Source: Chloromonas sp. AAM2 (lineage: Eukaryota > Chlorophyta > Chlorophyceae > Chlamydomonadales > Chlamydomonadaceae). From it: DNA of 64,000 nt. The stretch covers positions 1 to 64,000 of the forward strand of contig QAXH01005619.1 of assembly GCA_004335635.1 (NCBI GenBank), written 5' to 3'. The position numbers and the translations under genes were made by a program. The stretch's first letter is position 1. Each line of letters begins with the position of its first letter. Below are positions 1 to 17,400 of this stretch, piece after piece. Below the pieces are notes generated by a model. The model saw only the letters and a program-made list of their open reading frames with translations, was not told where the DNA came from and ran no database searches.

Positions 1-2557
1 CTTCAGGCTGCCCCTGCTGCTGGTGCTGCGCTTGGCTCTGCTGCTGCCGCTCCTGAGGGTTGGTGCGTTGCTCGTGTCCTTCTCCCTGCTCTGTCCCACC
101 AGGGTGTTGCTGTTTGGCGTTTTCTTGCTGTGTGCTGCCCTGTTTCGTGGGCCCTGCTTGCCCAGGACCTTGCTGCTGCTCTGGTTGCCGTTGTCGCTGC
201 TGTTGTGGCGTGGTGCCGCAGCTGTCCTGCGTGCTTCCTGTGCTATCCGCGACAGTTCGTAGCAGCTCCGTTTTGCACAACTCCAGCCTGCACATGCACA
301 CCGAGGGCAATAATGACCACGTGTATCAATCAGGATGCCGGTGCCACGGCTCCAACCTCATCCAGCCTCGTCCCTCGGCTAGCCTGAGTCAGCCTTGCTG
401 TCTTCGAACGACGTCTTTGAACACGCCTTCGCAATCTTTACTTTGTTTCTCTTTTACGGGGTTCCCCACTCGCCCTCTACACCGATTTGTGCCACTCTGC
501 GGCGCCCATGCCACGTTCGTGCATTGTCAACACGCAAGCACATGCCATTTGGCAGGGCGAGGTGGGCGACCGAGAAGGGCATTGCTCTCTGCTCCCAGCC
601 CCTCCATTTTGCGGGATTTGGCCACCACCACTACCATCTCGGTGTGTCGTAATCCCCTTCGTATGCGTGTTGGACAGATTTGGTACCCTCCCTTGTTGCG
701 AGTTCATGCACGCAGCGTCCCGTCATTCATGCCTGTGCGCACATGCCCATGCGCCCTGCCCACCTGTGCATGGCTGACACTGGGTTGCCCCCCCTGAGCG
801 CCTGCAACCCCAGGTGCAGCAGCAGGGAGCAGGGGGAGGAGGGGGTGGCGCCCGCCATGGGGGCGGGGAGCGACACAGCAGCCGCAGGGGCGGCCGGCCG
901 CGGGCCAGCGTTGTCTGAGGACGGGTCAGTCTGCAGGGCACAAGTGCATGGCTGCAAGACTGTTCCAGATCGAAATTGATAACGTATGTGGAAGTCACAC
1001 CCTATAGAGCTCTAAAGTAGGGTTGAAGACAGTTGCTTGCATTATGCTCATCCCTCCTCTGTCTGGTCGGAAGACTGAGGGGAAGGGAAATGTGCCTATT
1101 ACACAGACCGATAAATACAGCCATAGCGTAAAACAGCTTTTCTCGTTGTCAGTTTGCTGAGGCCTGACGAGCACCATTGGCATCAGCAGCCCAACCAGCC
1201 AGACGGGATGGTACAGCAGGCGTTCATGCAGCGGTGCATGCTCTGGGCTCATGAGTCATGACAGGCCTACATCTGATCCAAGTGGCCACACCACCTCTGG
1301 ATATTGACTGTAACAAGCAATCAAGGTCGAGTCACACCTGTTGGTTGGCGACGAACACATGCGCCTGGAGCAACTGATCCACCAGACCTGAATTCAAGAG
1401 GGACGTGAAGGGAGTCTGAAAAGATTATGCGTACAAGACTGTCAGCTTTTAAACAGCGGTTGGTGGATGGGTGATTGTGGTAATGCATGACGGGACAGGT
1501 AGAGGGGCGCCACGAGAGTGCAGGAGGGTCAACCGCCGCCACAACTAACTTGAGCATGCTCTGATTGCTGTAACAGGCACAGTCTGGCTGCCTTGAACGT
1601 CTGAATATCCACCCGAACGCAAGCCCATATCATGTGATTGAGAATAGATGTATTGGAAAGGCCGAGCTGTAAGCCCACAGCCCCCAGGTCAACGTCGCTG
1701 ATAGCAACGTTGGAGCGAAGCCATGCATTGTGTGCAGCTGAAGACTCTTAAGTGGGTCCAGCCGGTGAGAAATCAGATGCCACCAAATAAGAGCCAGCAG
1801 ACCCAACCTGTAAGCTATGTAAGCTATGCAAGGCCTGTCTACTGGCAGGCTTTCACAGGCAGTGCTTGGCTAATTGTGAAGGTATCGACACAGTGGTGAA
1901 CTGATGATGCATCAGACGTTCTAGCATTCACCTTTGGGTAAGACTGGCTTCCTTTCAGGCATGGCGCAGGATCATAGGCAGCTGGGGGGTCTGGCTTGTG
2001 TCTCACCTTGGGTCAGCTCGTCCCTATCCATACCCTCCACGTCGCAGCCGCACACAGGGCAGTCCTTGAAAGACGAGATGCAGAATGAACAGTACTTGTG
2101 CTGGCATGGCCGGATTTGCACTGCATCATGCATCCATTGTTTGCATAGCACGCAGTGCAGAGCGCTCATTGCCTGGCCGGCAGAGGCGGCGCTGGAGAAG
2201 CCGTATGGGCAGGAAGCAGCGGCGGCAGGGGCAGGGGCGGGAGCGGGTGCTGGTGGTGCAGCACTGCTTGCTGGGGGGGTGGCTGTTGCCCCTCCTGCAC
2301 AGGAAGATAACACAGTGCATGGGACGAGGCTCAGATGAGTAATCAACATGACTGCAGCATGCATGGGATGTGCTGCGTGAGAAGTGCATGATGCAAAAGC
2401 CATCTGTGCTGTTGAATTAGATCGGTCGCCAGCTCATGTCTGGACCCTCCACACCTGCTGATTTGAATCCGAAGGGGCATTTGCTTTTGCTTTGAGCACC
2501 GGTGCCCGGGTCTGACACTTCCCGGCGGCCAACCAAGAAGGGACAGGCATTCAGCAT
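1..2557 (-). CDS. NCA1: NCA1-like RING-finger/TPR protein (partial, runs off the left edge)
   Basis: Exons on the minus strand: 2557-2455, 2294-2007, possibly a 20-nt microexon 1951-1932, then 930-764 and 287-1. The product starts MLNACPF and carries a second Cys-Pro-Phe-Gly motif. A C3HC4 RING follows, with key segments LHCVLC, CQHKYC and CPVCG. An Ala/Pro linker leads to a TPR-like helix pair (LLLHLGLQAL, then SAMHRLELCKTELL across the 764/287 junction). This order (CPF repeats, RING ending FKDCPVCG, TPR) is that of plant NCA1, a chaperone needed for catalase activity. That function is family knowledge and is not shown here. The last visible exon runs into a Gln-rich stretch (about 258-1) with no counterpart I recall in plant NCA1. 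The microexon fits the phase but rests on that alone. Start chosen at 2557 because it directly precedes the first CPF motif. Confidence 0.7.
608..705 (+). repeat. Partial copy of dispersed repeat family S1
   Basis: This stretch in the NCA1-like intron 763-288 is a diverged copy of the family best seen at 32009-32221 and 52589-52832. It shares the blocks GGCCACCACCACTACCATC, GTGTGTCGTAATCCCCTTC and a degraded form of the GGGTTGGAATCCC end. Confidence 0.6.
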
Positions 2558-2847
2558 CTCGGCAACGTTGTAACCTGGATGTGAGATGTGTATCGTGTGT
2601 GCTGCGGTTCTCTTAGGCGCTGTGACGCTGGAAGTGGGGCATGCCAAGGACCGTGGCAACTGTGGGTGGCCATGCATTGGGTAGACCATGTGACCAACAA
2701 TCACTCTACCAGACTGCATCACAGGGGGGTCGAAAACGGATGGCCGCCGGACTGTTGCCGCTTTGCACAGTCGCGATTGTGATACCTATTACAGCCTGAG
2801 AGCGTGGCCATCAATACTCCTGGCGGCAGAACCCTGGTTGAGCAGCC

Positions 2848-8656
<5,809 letters not shown>

Positions 8657-9857
8657 TGGTGGCGCAGTCTGAGCAAGGATGTCTGTGTACAGCCACCAAG
8701 TACCGGGCTCTGCTTGTTCCTTTCCAACCTGCTGTCTGTTTTGCTGCCTGTATGCACTGTGCAGCTTGTGTGCTGGTTGTCTTGGCCTAGATTCTGTATG
8801 GGTTCTCATGTACGAGAGTTTTGGCACTTTCATGAACCTTGCACGACCAGTGCTTCCATGTTTGGACCGCCATGTCAAGTGCGGTGCACCATTGTCACAG
8901 GTCAAGGTAAACAGAAGGTGCTTGTCAGTTCCTGGACAACTTGCTAAGTAACTAACAACTAATTTTGTCACTGTCTCATTACTCGTAAGCGGTTTGTTTT
9001 TATTTTATTGTAACATGTGTTGCACGCATATCGCGGGGCATTCCTTGACTCAGCATTGAAGTCTCGTGACCATGCCGCAGCAACATGTGAAAAACTTACA
9101 TCAACCCCAGGACAGCAGCAGTAGCTTGTCATTCTAGGCTCTCCAGCTGTTAAGCAGCTTGTGTTGTGTGCTGTAGGTGCATACAGCCTTAGGATTTTAG
9201 CTGTACTCTACTCAGCATTTGCTTGCCTCAAATGTTGCGTTGAACAGGAAGTGTTTGTGATCCAGTCCCACACGCTGCATGAACACAATTAGAGCAGACA
9301 TCAGAAAGAAGTACGAGTTGATTTGCCGAACACGCAACCGCAGCTGTCCAGGGCGCAATGGCAGCCCAAGTTGGCCGAGCCTGAACATGGCTGAGTTTGG
9401 ACAGAGTTGAACTGCTTTTCTGGGCGGCAACTGCATGGTCGTTGACCTGGTAGACTCACTGCACCAGTCAGGAGTGTGCAGCATTGGCTTACGTGGTGGA
9501 ACCAATTCATGCATTTTGAAGTCAATCCTCTGGCCATGCTTCGCTAGGCCGTCCCTGCCCAGCAGTAATGCTCCGAACAGTGCAAGTCCATTCGGTTGGC
9601 CACGATTTCCTTATCTGTATCTTGTTTGTTGTTCTGTGGGTGGAGTGCGCAGTATCTGACAAGCCTGCAGCTATCAATTGATATTGATAGCTATTGATAA
9701 GAAAATACAAGAAATACTGTCCCTTTTAGGGACAACTCGAGACGATTCTGACAGGTGGGCTCACATGACTGGTCGCGGCTGGAAATGGGCGGAATTGCAG
9801 AACGCACCCCAGCAAAGGCCATCTTGCTTGAATTTTCATCGCACTCTGATTCTCAAC
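8657..9857. other. Intergenic region between RIO2 and histone H1
   Basis: No exon-like frames were recognised. A TGTAA, the usual chlorophyte polyadenylation signal, lies at 9009-9013 and could end the RIO2 transcript. The rest should hold the H1 promoter; no clear element can be named. Confidence 0.4.
9009..9013 (+). terminator. TGTAA polyadenylation-like signal after RIO2
   Basis: TGTAA is the typical green-algal poly(A) signal. It lies about 350 nt past the RIO2 stop. A five-base match has little weight alone. Confidence 0.3.
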
Positions 9858-11877
9858 ATGGCTGACGAAGAAGCTCCAGTGCTGGAGGAGCAGCAGGCGC
9901 CCCCACCTGCGACGCCCAAGGCGAAAAAGCAGAAGCCTGTGTCTGTGAAGACGCGGCCTGAGCCAAAGCACCCAAAGTTCCGCGACATGATCATTGAATG
10001 CATCGTGCGCCTGAAGGACCGCACCGGCAGCTCTTTGCCAGGTGAGCACGTTGACAGAAAGGCCCAGCACGCCCAGCACTGCCTTGGGTTTCGCGACTCA
10101 TCTGCCACTCCCAACCTTGTGCAAAACAAGTTGCCACGCACGCAGCAATATACGTTGCTTGTGCCGTCGTTGTTTCGCATCCTGTACGACTCGGAAAGGG
10201 CCCAAGACAAGGCCAATTTTCCCAATCATGCAGACACGTCATCAGGCTTTCTTGCTTTGCTCCTGCTCTGCCTGTCTGCTGGTCTTGCATCCTACGCCAG
10301 CCTGCTACGCACTTATGTCATGCTGGCTGTTTTCTGGATGCCTGCACGCCTTGTTATTGCAGCCATCAAGAAGGCCATGGAGGATGCTTATGGCGAGACA
10401 CTGCCCCCGACTTGGCACAAGATTCTTAACATGTCCATACGACGTGAGTACTCAGAGACCTGTTCAAAGGGACGCTACTGCATGCCACAGGAATCTCAAA
10501 ACATTTTGTCAAGCCTTATCATCTTTTGTCATCAACAGGATCACACTATGGAATTGCATCTGGCAACTGCTCGTACTCTACTTAACATCTTTCGTGGCAA
10601 CCATTTGCAGTACGGCCATCTCTGGGGCGGTTCATTGTTCGTTACCAAGTGTTCCTAGAGGGCGAGTTGTGCCGACATACATTATCAAGCAGGAAAATCC
10701 GATCACGGGGGGGCGCTTTACTATTTTGCCACGACAATAACGATTGACGATTTGATCGCAATTGAGTTCCCCGCTGACCAGATCTTAGAGTGTCACTAAT
10801 CGCGTCGCGTTGACCAGATTCAATTGGCTTGTAAGCGGCGCCGCAGGTCACGCAGGTAGCGATTGAAAGCCGACGCTCGTCGCACGCACAGCAGGAGATG
10901 CATGCATCCTTGAAAGTGAAGTTTGCCTGTGGCATGGTCCGCATGTGACATGGGTGGCAGTTAGGATCAGGTTAGGGCTGGCTGGCTGGGCTTTGATGAC
11001 CCACAAGTGAGGCAATGTTTGAGTGAACTATGCAACTAAGTTGTGTCCAGGAGACAGGCCTCGGTGCGAGCTGTTTGAAGAGCCGCTGACTCCTTTACAT
11101 GTCATTCTGGGCCGTTTCTGGGTGGTCTAAATCGTCATTTCTTGCAAAACGGTCCAAATCTTTTCACAAACCCCCGTGCCTCAAATCAAAGTAAACTTCT
11201 ACCTGTGTGGCCCAAGAGCTGGGCCACCTGACGCACACTGTGCCTGTGTGGGCTGACGCGCAGGCATGACTGACAACGGCGAGTTGATCAAAATCAAGGG
11301 GTCTTACAAGCTCAACGAAGAACTGAAGGAGCAGCAGAAGAAGCTGGCCCGTAGGAAACCCAAGGCTGAAGAAGAGCCTCCCGCTAAGAAGGCCGCTGCC
11401 AAAAAGCCGGTGGCCAAGAAGGCCGCTGCCCCCAGCAAGGCCCCCTCCAAAGCACGTGGTGCCGCTGCAGCCACCAAGCCTAAGAAGGCTGCCGCAGCCG
11501 CCAAGAAACCTTCACCGGCGGGCGTCAAAAAGCCTGCTGCAGCAAAGAAACCTGCCGCTACAAAGCCTGCAGCAGCTCAGAAAGCCCCGCCAGCAAAGAA
11601 GCGTGCCCCAGCTAAGAAGGCCGCTGCTGCTGAACCATCGCACAATGAGGAGGCACCGGAGCAGCCTCCTGCACCAGCTGCTAAGTCTGCTGCTGCTAAG
11701 AAGACAGCCGCTGTTAAGAAGCCTGCTGCTCCCAAGAAGCCTGCTGCCCCCAGGGCCTCTAAGGCTGCCAAGCCTGCCCCAGCCAAGCCCACGGGCGTGA
11801 AGAAGACCGCCCAGCCCAAGGCGGAATCTGCCAGGAAGCCGAGAGGCGCAGCAAAGCCAAAGAAGGCCGCGGAGTGA
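9858..11877 (+). CDS. H1: Linker histone H1
   Basis: Three exons (9858-10041, 10363-10443, 11264-11877) join in phase to 292 aa. The acidic N-terminus (MADEEAPVLEEQQ) precedes a winged-helix globular domain, about residues 35-110: HPKFRDMIIECIVRLKDRTG, then AIKKAMEDAYGETLPP, then LIKIKGSYKLN. The last 170 residues are a Lys/Ala/Pro tail with many AKKPAA-type repeats. It binds linker DNA at the nucleosome dyad and compacts chromatin. Two introns interrupt the globular domain, as expected for a plant-type, replication-independent H1 with polyadenylated mRNA. Intron 2 (10444-11263) holds one copy of a repeat also found at 13761-13902. Identification is secure; exact borders rest on consensus splice sites and phase. 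Confidence 0.94.
11011..11151 (+). repeat. Dispersed repeat in H1 intron 2, second copy at 13761-13902
   Basis: The copies share GGCAATGTTTGAGTGAA, ATGCAACTAAG, AGGCCTCGGTGCGA, CTTTACATGTCATTC and TTTCTGGGTGGTCTAAATCG over about 140 bp, with scattered substitutions. Confidence 0.75.
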
Positions 11878-12264
11878 ACGTTATCTGGGCTAGGTGGGCG
11901 CTCAGCAGTGCCGGGAGGAGGGAGTCGACACTTTGAACTGACAAGGCGCGGCGGCACTGTGCGTCTGCACTCGCATGGATTGCTTTTTGTTGACGTTGTT
12001 TTCCATCACAAACGTTGCATATGTTGCAAAATCGGGCAAAGACATCAGACGCCACAGGTGCGCTTGGACTAGCTAGCGCACAGGTGCCACTAAGTTGATG
12101 CATGTCGGGGACGGCATGCTGCACATATACTTGTACCAACCAGCAACGCATTTGTTACACATGTCACTGTTGTGTCGTTTGTGCATGTGCAACACGACTT
12201 GACACACGTTGCAAACAACATGTTGCAACCCTCGGGCACATGCAACCCGCGCCCAAGCAAAACG

Positions 12265-12336
12265 ACGTGGCATGTGTACGTGGCATGTGTACGTGGCATG
12301 TGTACGTGGCATGTGTACGTGGCATGTGTACGTGGC
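12265..12336. repeat. 13-bp tandem repeat, about 5.5 copies
   Basis: Unit ACGTGGCATGTGT repeats at 12265, 12278, 12291, 12304, 12317 and partly 12330. Confidence 0.95.
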
Positions 12337-12688
12337 ACCCTCCCATCTTGTGATACAAGGCTGTGCAGCAGGGTTTACAGAACACGCACCTTCCCTATGA
12401 CGCTTCTGCTGCAAAGGGCCAGAAAGCACAGGCGTGTTGAACAAGTTGCAATGGCACACCCTGGCGAGTTCCTCATTTCGCGGCAACAGCCGGAGTTTCT
12501 CGCATTTCATACATTAGGTTTTTTTTGCGTTCTTCATCAATGGCAGCAGATGAGGCCATTGCGAGGGTTGATGTTCATGATGTGGTGGGAGAATGCTTCG
12601 CCTCTCAGCCCTGGCAGAGTGTTGACATAAACTTGTCATGCGGCCTGAGCTATGTTTCACAGCGCTGATGCGTACGCTGTAACGCATT

Positions 12689-12781
12689 GAGAGTTACAAG
12701 GAGGGAATGCACACCAAGAAGCACGTCAAACGCAAACATCAACGACTTGCGCAAATTGTAGAATTTTCTCCTAGTAAAGGG
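12689..12781 (-). repeat. Dispersed repeat, inverted relative to 48573-48662
   Basis: The reverse complement shares CCCTTTACTAGGAG, TGATGTTTGCGTT, GACGTGCTTC and ACTCCCTCCTCGTAACT-like blocks with 48573-48662. Confidence 0.7.
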
Positions 12782-13659
12782 GAATCTGGCCGTGTCAGCA
12801 AGGTCTTCATTTGGCGGGACGTCAAAAGAACGTTTCATATCGATCAGCTTGAGGCAGCTGTCAGCTTGTGTTTGCAACTTCCAGCCTGATAGCTGTTGTG
12901 TGGAGCAAGGGTGTCCATTGCAATTTGCTGCCCCAGCACCATCACAACCAGCCAGGTGCATAAGGTTACGTGTTGCCCAGCCGCCACCGCACCTGTTGCT
13001 GCATCAACACAGCCATCTGCAAGAACACTGGTTGAACTGTGGAGACATCACCAGGGGTAACACAGCGAGTTGGACACGCGTACAGCATGGCGCAGCAAAG
13101 AGGCACGCTTGCAACGTTCATTTGGAGCTGTCAAATGGCTGCATCCAATGGCGGGAGGCTGGCGTGCCTATCATGTGGGAAGCGCACTGCACGGCCGTGT
13201 AAGGGCCGCAAGAGGTTGGAGTAGTGTTGGACGTCTGGCCTGACGGGATCAACAAATGCAATATGCAATGAACAGTCATTTCGCATGGGTTGTTAGCGAA
13301 GCTGCTGCCACATCATGTGACCCTGCCTTGCGAAACCTGCGCACAAGAGCCGGGACTAGAAACAAAGTGCAATGTGCAACAAGCCACAAGCTCAATGTGC
13401 ACCTATCAGCGTGCGCATGTGCGTGCATGGCCATGTGTTCGGCAGCTGTGGCAGGTGCTAGGCAGACCATGTATGGTGGGTATCGCTAGGACTGGCATCG
13501 CTAACCAGTGTGGGGAAGGTCTGCGCTGAAAAACTTGAGCTCTAATCTTTTCAATCCCTTTTCAATGCTGTTATTGACATGTACGGAACAATACCACCTG
13601 CTATATCCTTCCATGCTCTCACACAGCTGGCGCATTGTGATTTCTAGCTCAGCTATTGA

Positions 13660-13919
13660 CGTTAATGATGCTAACCAGTGTGGGGAAGGTCTGCGAAGGT
13701 TCACCCTTCTAGCTTCAACTGGTTATATACACCTCTCTGGAGAGAGAGACGTACTACAGTGGCAATGTTTGAGTGAAATATGCAACTAAGTTCACTTCCA
13801 GGAGATAGGCCTCGGTGCGATCTGTTTGAAGAGCCGTTTACCCCTTTACATGTCATTCATTGCCGTTTCTGGGTGGTCTAAATCGTCATTTCTTGCAAAA
13901 CGTGCGTTAATGATGCTAA
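13660..13919 (+). mobile_element. 230-bp insertion flanked by 15-bp direct repeats
   Basis: The 15-mer CGTTAATGATGCTAA occurs at 13660-13674 and again at 13905-13919. Between them lies a unit that starts CCAGTGTGGGGAAGG and contains the repeat also found at 11011-11151. The head of the unit recurs at 13500-13530 and 57594-57640. A perfect flanking repeat of this length looks like the target-site duplication of a retroposed element. Confidence 0.65.
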
Positions 13920-14408
13920 ATTAGTACGCTCTCATGACCTCTCCAACTGTAAGTAGCTGTTAGTAAACTCAAAAGCTGGCAATCATATGCATCAACCGCG
14001 CAGGACAGGACAACACCAGGCTAGTGATTCGGTTGACGTGTTCAACGCAACTGCGTCCTGGGCTGCCTAGATATCACACACAGAACGGTCAGCTCATACA
14101 TACATTCAATGGTCCCAGCTACCCCCTTCTGCGGGGTCCGCTCGCGTCCCTTCACGAGAATGATACTGTCTGCGGCGTACCAGTTGCTTTGATGGTGGGT
14201 GTGCAAGCATGGCCAGTCTTGTCCGTTGTTGTTTGGCATTGACAGCACCTCCGACGATCAAGATCTGGCCAAAGTGGCCCAAGGACGACAAAGAAAACCA
14301 TGGGCCATGTGGGAGCCCTGTGGGATGTTGTTCTCTTCCGGACCTCAGAAGCGATTTTGGAAGATGTCCTCCAAGCGGTCGTCCAGCTGATCAAGTCCAC
14401 GAGTGCAC

Positions 14409-17400
14409 TCAGTGTCCGGCCTCAATCAAGTCATCTTCCTTCATCTCGCCAACGGCCTCTGTTTTGGGACCGGCGACCAACGCCGTGCCGTTTCCGACCG
14501 TGCACTTGGCCGCCAGCTCTGGGTCGCGGATGTCGCCGTCGTCCAGCCCGCGTGGAAGATCAGCCTCTGCACACAGATCGCCAGATGAAACAAGAATTCG
14601 GCAAGCGCGCGGAGAGCAGCGAATTCAGAGAGCAGGACAGCAAGAGAAGCAGTGACCCATGCCCTAGAACTATCAACTAACTAATGACCATGTCTGTACC
14701 ACACTACTCATGGTCACGAGTGGGCACACGCTGCAGTGGCCCTTCATGGTGCCTCCATGAATGCCATGCCAGTCCTCGCTCTTTCCGGTTCCTCAGTGTT
14801 GTGCTGGTTTCCCAGCTGTCCCCGCCTGACCTGTGAACGGCTTAGCCATGACGTGCTGCCATACTGGGTGCGCCACATGCACGTCCCTGATCGCCTGCCA
14901 CACGTTGATGCCGGCCTTCATGCCGCCGCCCACACCCAGCTGCAGCACACGCTCGCCCTTGGACAGGCCGCCATTGCAGCTCTCAACGTACGCCAGGCTG
15001 TACCACGTGGTGGAGCAGCTGCGTGGGCGTCAAAACGTTGCAAAATGGCACAACCGTTATTTGCACACCATGTGCGTGTGTAGCAGGGTACAGCTGTCTA
15101 GCGTCGGTGTGACAGCGGACGCCGTTGCACACCATGTGTCTTTTGGTAATCTAACCTTTGTACCAAATGTAGGGCATGGACAGTTACTACTACATGTGAC
15201 CCATGTGGGTCATGGGACTGTCTACCAAGGAGGATGAGGCAGCCCCCAGAGTGCGAGGCAGTGCAATCAGAGGGTGCGTCTATACACGGGTAGAGCAGGG
15301 TAAACGCCATGAAGGACGCTGGTGGCATGTGTTGCGCATCGAACTCGACACATTGTTGTGCATTCAAGTGAAAGTGAACTGTCAGTGTGCATGCAGATGT
15401 GTCGGAGTTGCTAAGCGCCCACCTGGTGTTGCCATACTCGCGCAGTCCGGCGAAGGAGGGGATCATCGCGGAGGAGGGCAGCTTGAGGGCGTCTTGGAGA
15501 CCTTTGAGAACGGCATAACCACCTGCACATGTGTTCATGTGAGGTACATACACCATGATGTGCAAAGACGTCTTTCCCACATGGCCAGCATGCAAATCCC
15601 GATGTACAGCATAATAAAAAAGCTACAGGTTGTCATCAGAATGCAAGTTCAATCATAAGAGCAACAGTGGGTAATACTATGTTTCCATCATGCATATCCG
15701 CGTTATCGCGCATGGACACGGATGTCAGAAGGCAACAACAAACACGCTTTGACCGATCTAGTAACGAACCGTCTGCAATACATGACCTATGATACGCACC
15801 AGCGTGCAGGCAGAAGTGGTCGCAGCACTGCGAGAAGTCAGGCACGTACTCGGGCACGTTGTAACCTAGCCTGCACGCATGAAGCAAAGCAAACATTATG
15901 TGACAGATATCTTCCTGCGGGCAAGTACCCTCCGTCGTCATCCTCCATGGCCCAAGTCAGGTCCTTCAACGAGGCTGGCATCAGCGTAGGCGGCAGTCCA
16001 AGCTCCCCTCGTGTACCGTACTAGCCAAAACCTGGTCATCTACATAATGTGCCCACTTCCTAGCTCCTTGTCTCCTGCCATGGCTTGCTAGCGTTTGCAC
16101 TCGAAGCATGTGGACAGTCCAGGACAGTCAAATCTGCCAGCCTGATGGGTCCGCTACATTCCTGCACGCTACCCTCCCGCGACCCACTTCTTCTGTGCCA
16201 TGTTGATTGCTGCCTGGCCGTACTGCGGCCACGTGAGTATCCGGGGTGCGATGTCGGTCAGCGCCCACTTGATGGCCCGACTGGCGGCCTGCACCACGTC
16301 CTTACCCAGGTACACGCCGTTCACCCCCGCTGCAACACAAACACAAAGCAAGTATTCGTTCACACGCCATGTGGCAAAGCAGTACATGAAGTAAGTGGCG
16401 CCATTCTGGGTTTCACAACCGTACCCCAGCCTACCCTGACCTGGCGGGGATCATGAATATGCACCACGGGGAATCGATACCAAAGCATGTGCACATCTTC
16501 ACTGCACTGGTCGATTGTTGGTGCCCACACACCCGAGTCCTTTACTTTAACGAAACGCAGTGAACGTAGCCGGTTTTTCCCCCTTGTCTGATCGGCCACT
16601 GAGCTGATGTGCATTTGACAGTGGTGCAGTTAACATTTCTGCTGAGTTGCCCTCCCACCCTCGCCCCTGCTGAGCGGTCCTCCCCGGACTGTTGATGCCA
16701 TGTACGACGAACACACCCTTACCCGAGTCCGGTCCCCAGCTCATGCAGTTGTACGCCGCGTCGTCCGCGCCCGTGTGCACGCGCGTCTGGGCCACCAGCT
16801 CGTACTTGCAGCGCGGCCGCAAGGAGGCCTTGTTGGTCATGGCAATAGCAGCACCACCCATCCTGTGGGTGTGGCACCAGTGAGTGAGCGAGTGAGCGAG
16901 TGAGTGAGTGAGTGAGCGAGTGTCTTTGTACATCTGTATCGTCCGACAAGTCGGACAGAAGATGGCTCAAGCTCCATATATAACATCATCACGCTTCCAA
17001 GCAAAGGTCGAGTCCGGAAGAATTGCGTGCGCCCAGGTGGGCAACCGTGATCATATGCATGATGATAGAATGCGTTAGGATGAATGCAAGTGATGATCGG
17101 GGTCGCAATCTCATACCTTGCAGATGGCTACTGTAATCCAGCCCAGACAAAAATGCAAGTCACCTGAAAATGGCGTTGGCCACCATGCGGTTCTTCTCCA
17201 GGCCTGGGTAGAAGCAGTAGGTCTGCACCAGGTACAACCAGCAGGCAGGTGAAATCACAGTGGCAGTACGTGGCACAAGCCTCCAAGGCAGAAATATGAT
17301 CATCATGATCAATGTATTGCAGACCTGCCCATAGCAGCGTCGCTTTCCATAACAAAAGTGCCTGTTCTGGCAGTTGCTTCACCACAAGTGTTCATGTTCA

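Larger units (their letters stand above)
11878..14408. other. Intergenic region between H1 and KCS, rich in repeats
   Basis: Two genes converge here. The stretch holds a 13-bp tandem array (12265-12336), an inverted partner of the repeat at 48573-48662 (12689-12781), and an apparent retroposed unit with flanking 15-bp direct repeats (13660-13919). No exon series was recognised. Open frames across the tandem array are repeat artefacts. Confidence 0.5.

Noticed and set aside
60..797. Long plus-strand open frame of 245 codons
   Set aside because: Cys/Ser/Arg-rich with no domain; it is the antisense shadow of the Gln-rich NCA1-like exon and a repeat.
11304..11957. Long antisense frames across the histone H1 tail
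   Set aside because: GC-rich Lys/Ala codons leave the other frames open; H1 on the plus strand is unambiguous.
12073..12510. Overlapping frames rich in Cys-His-Val-His-Met-Pro
   Set aside because: Created by the 13-bp tandem array, which reads open in several frames on both strands.
14793..14795. TGA as the end of KCS
   Set aside because: A donor at 14830 in the same exon joins in phase to 14566-14409, whose composition is clearly coding. The shorter form remains a possible alternative.
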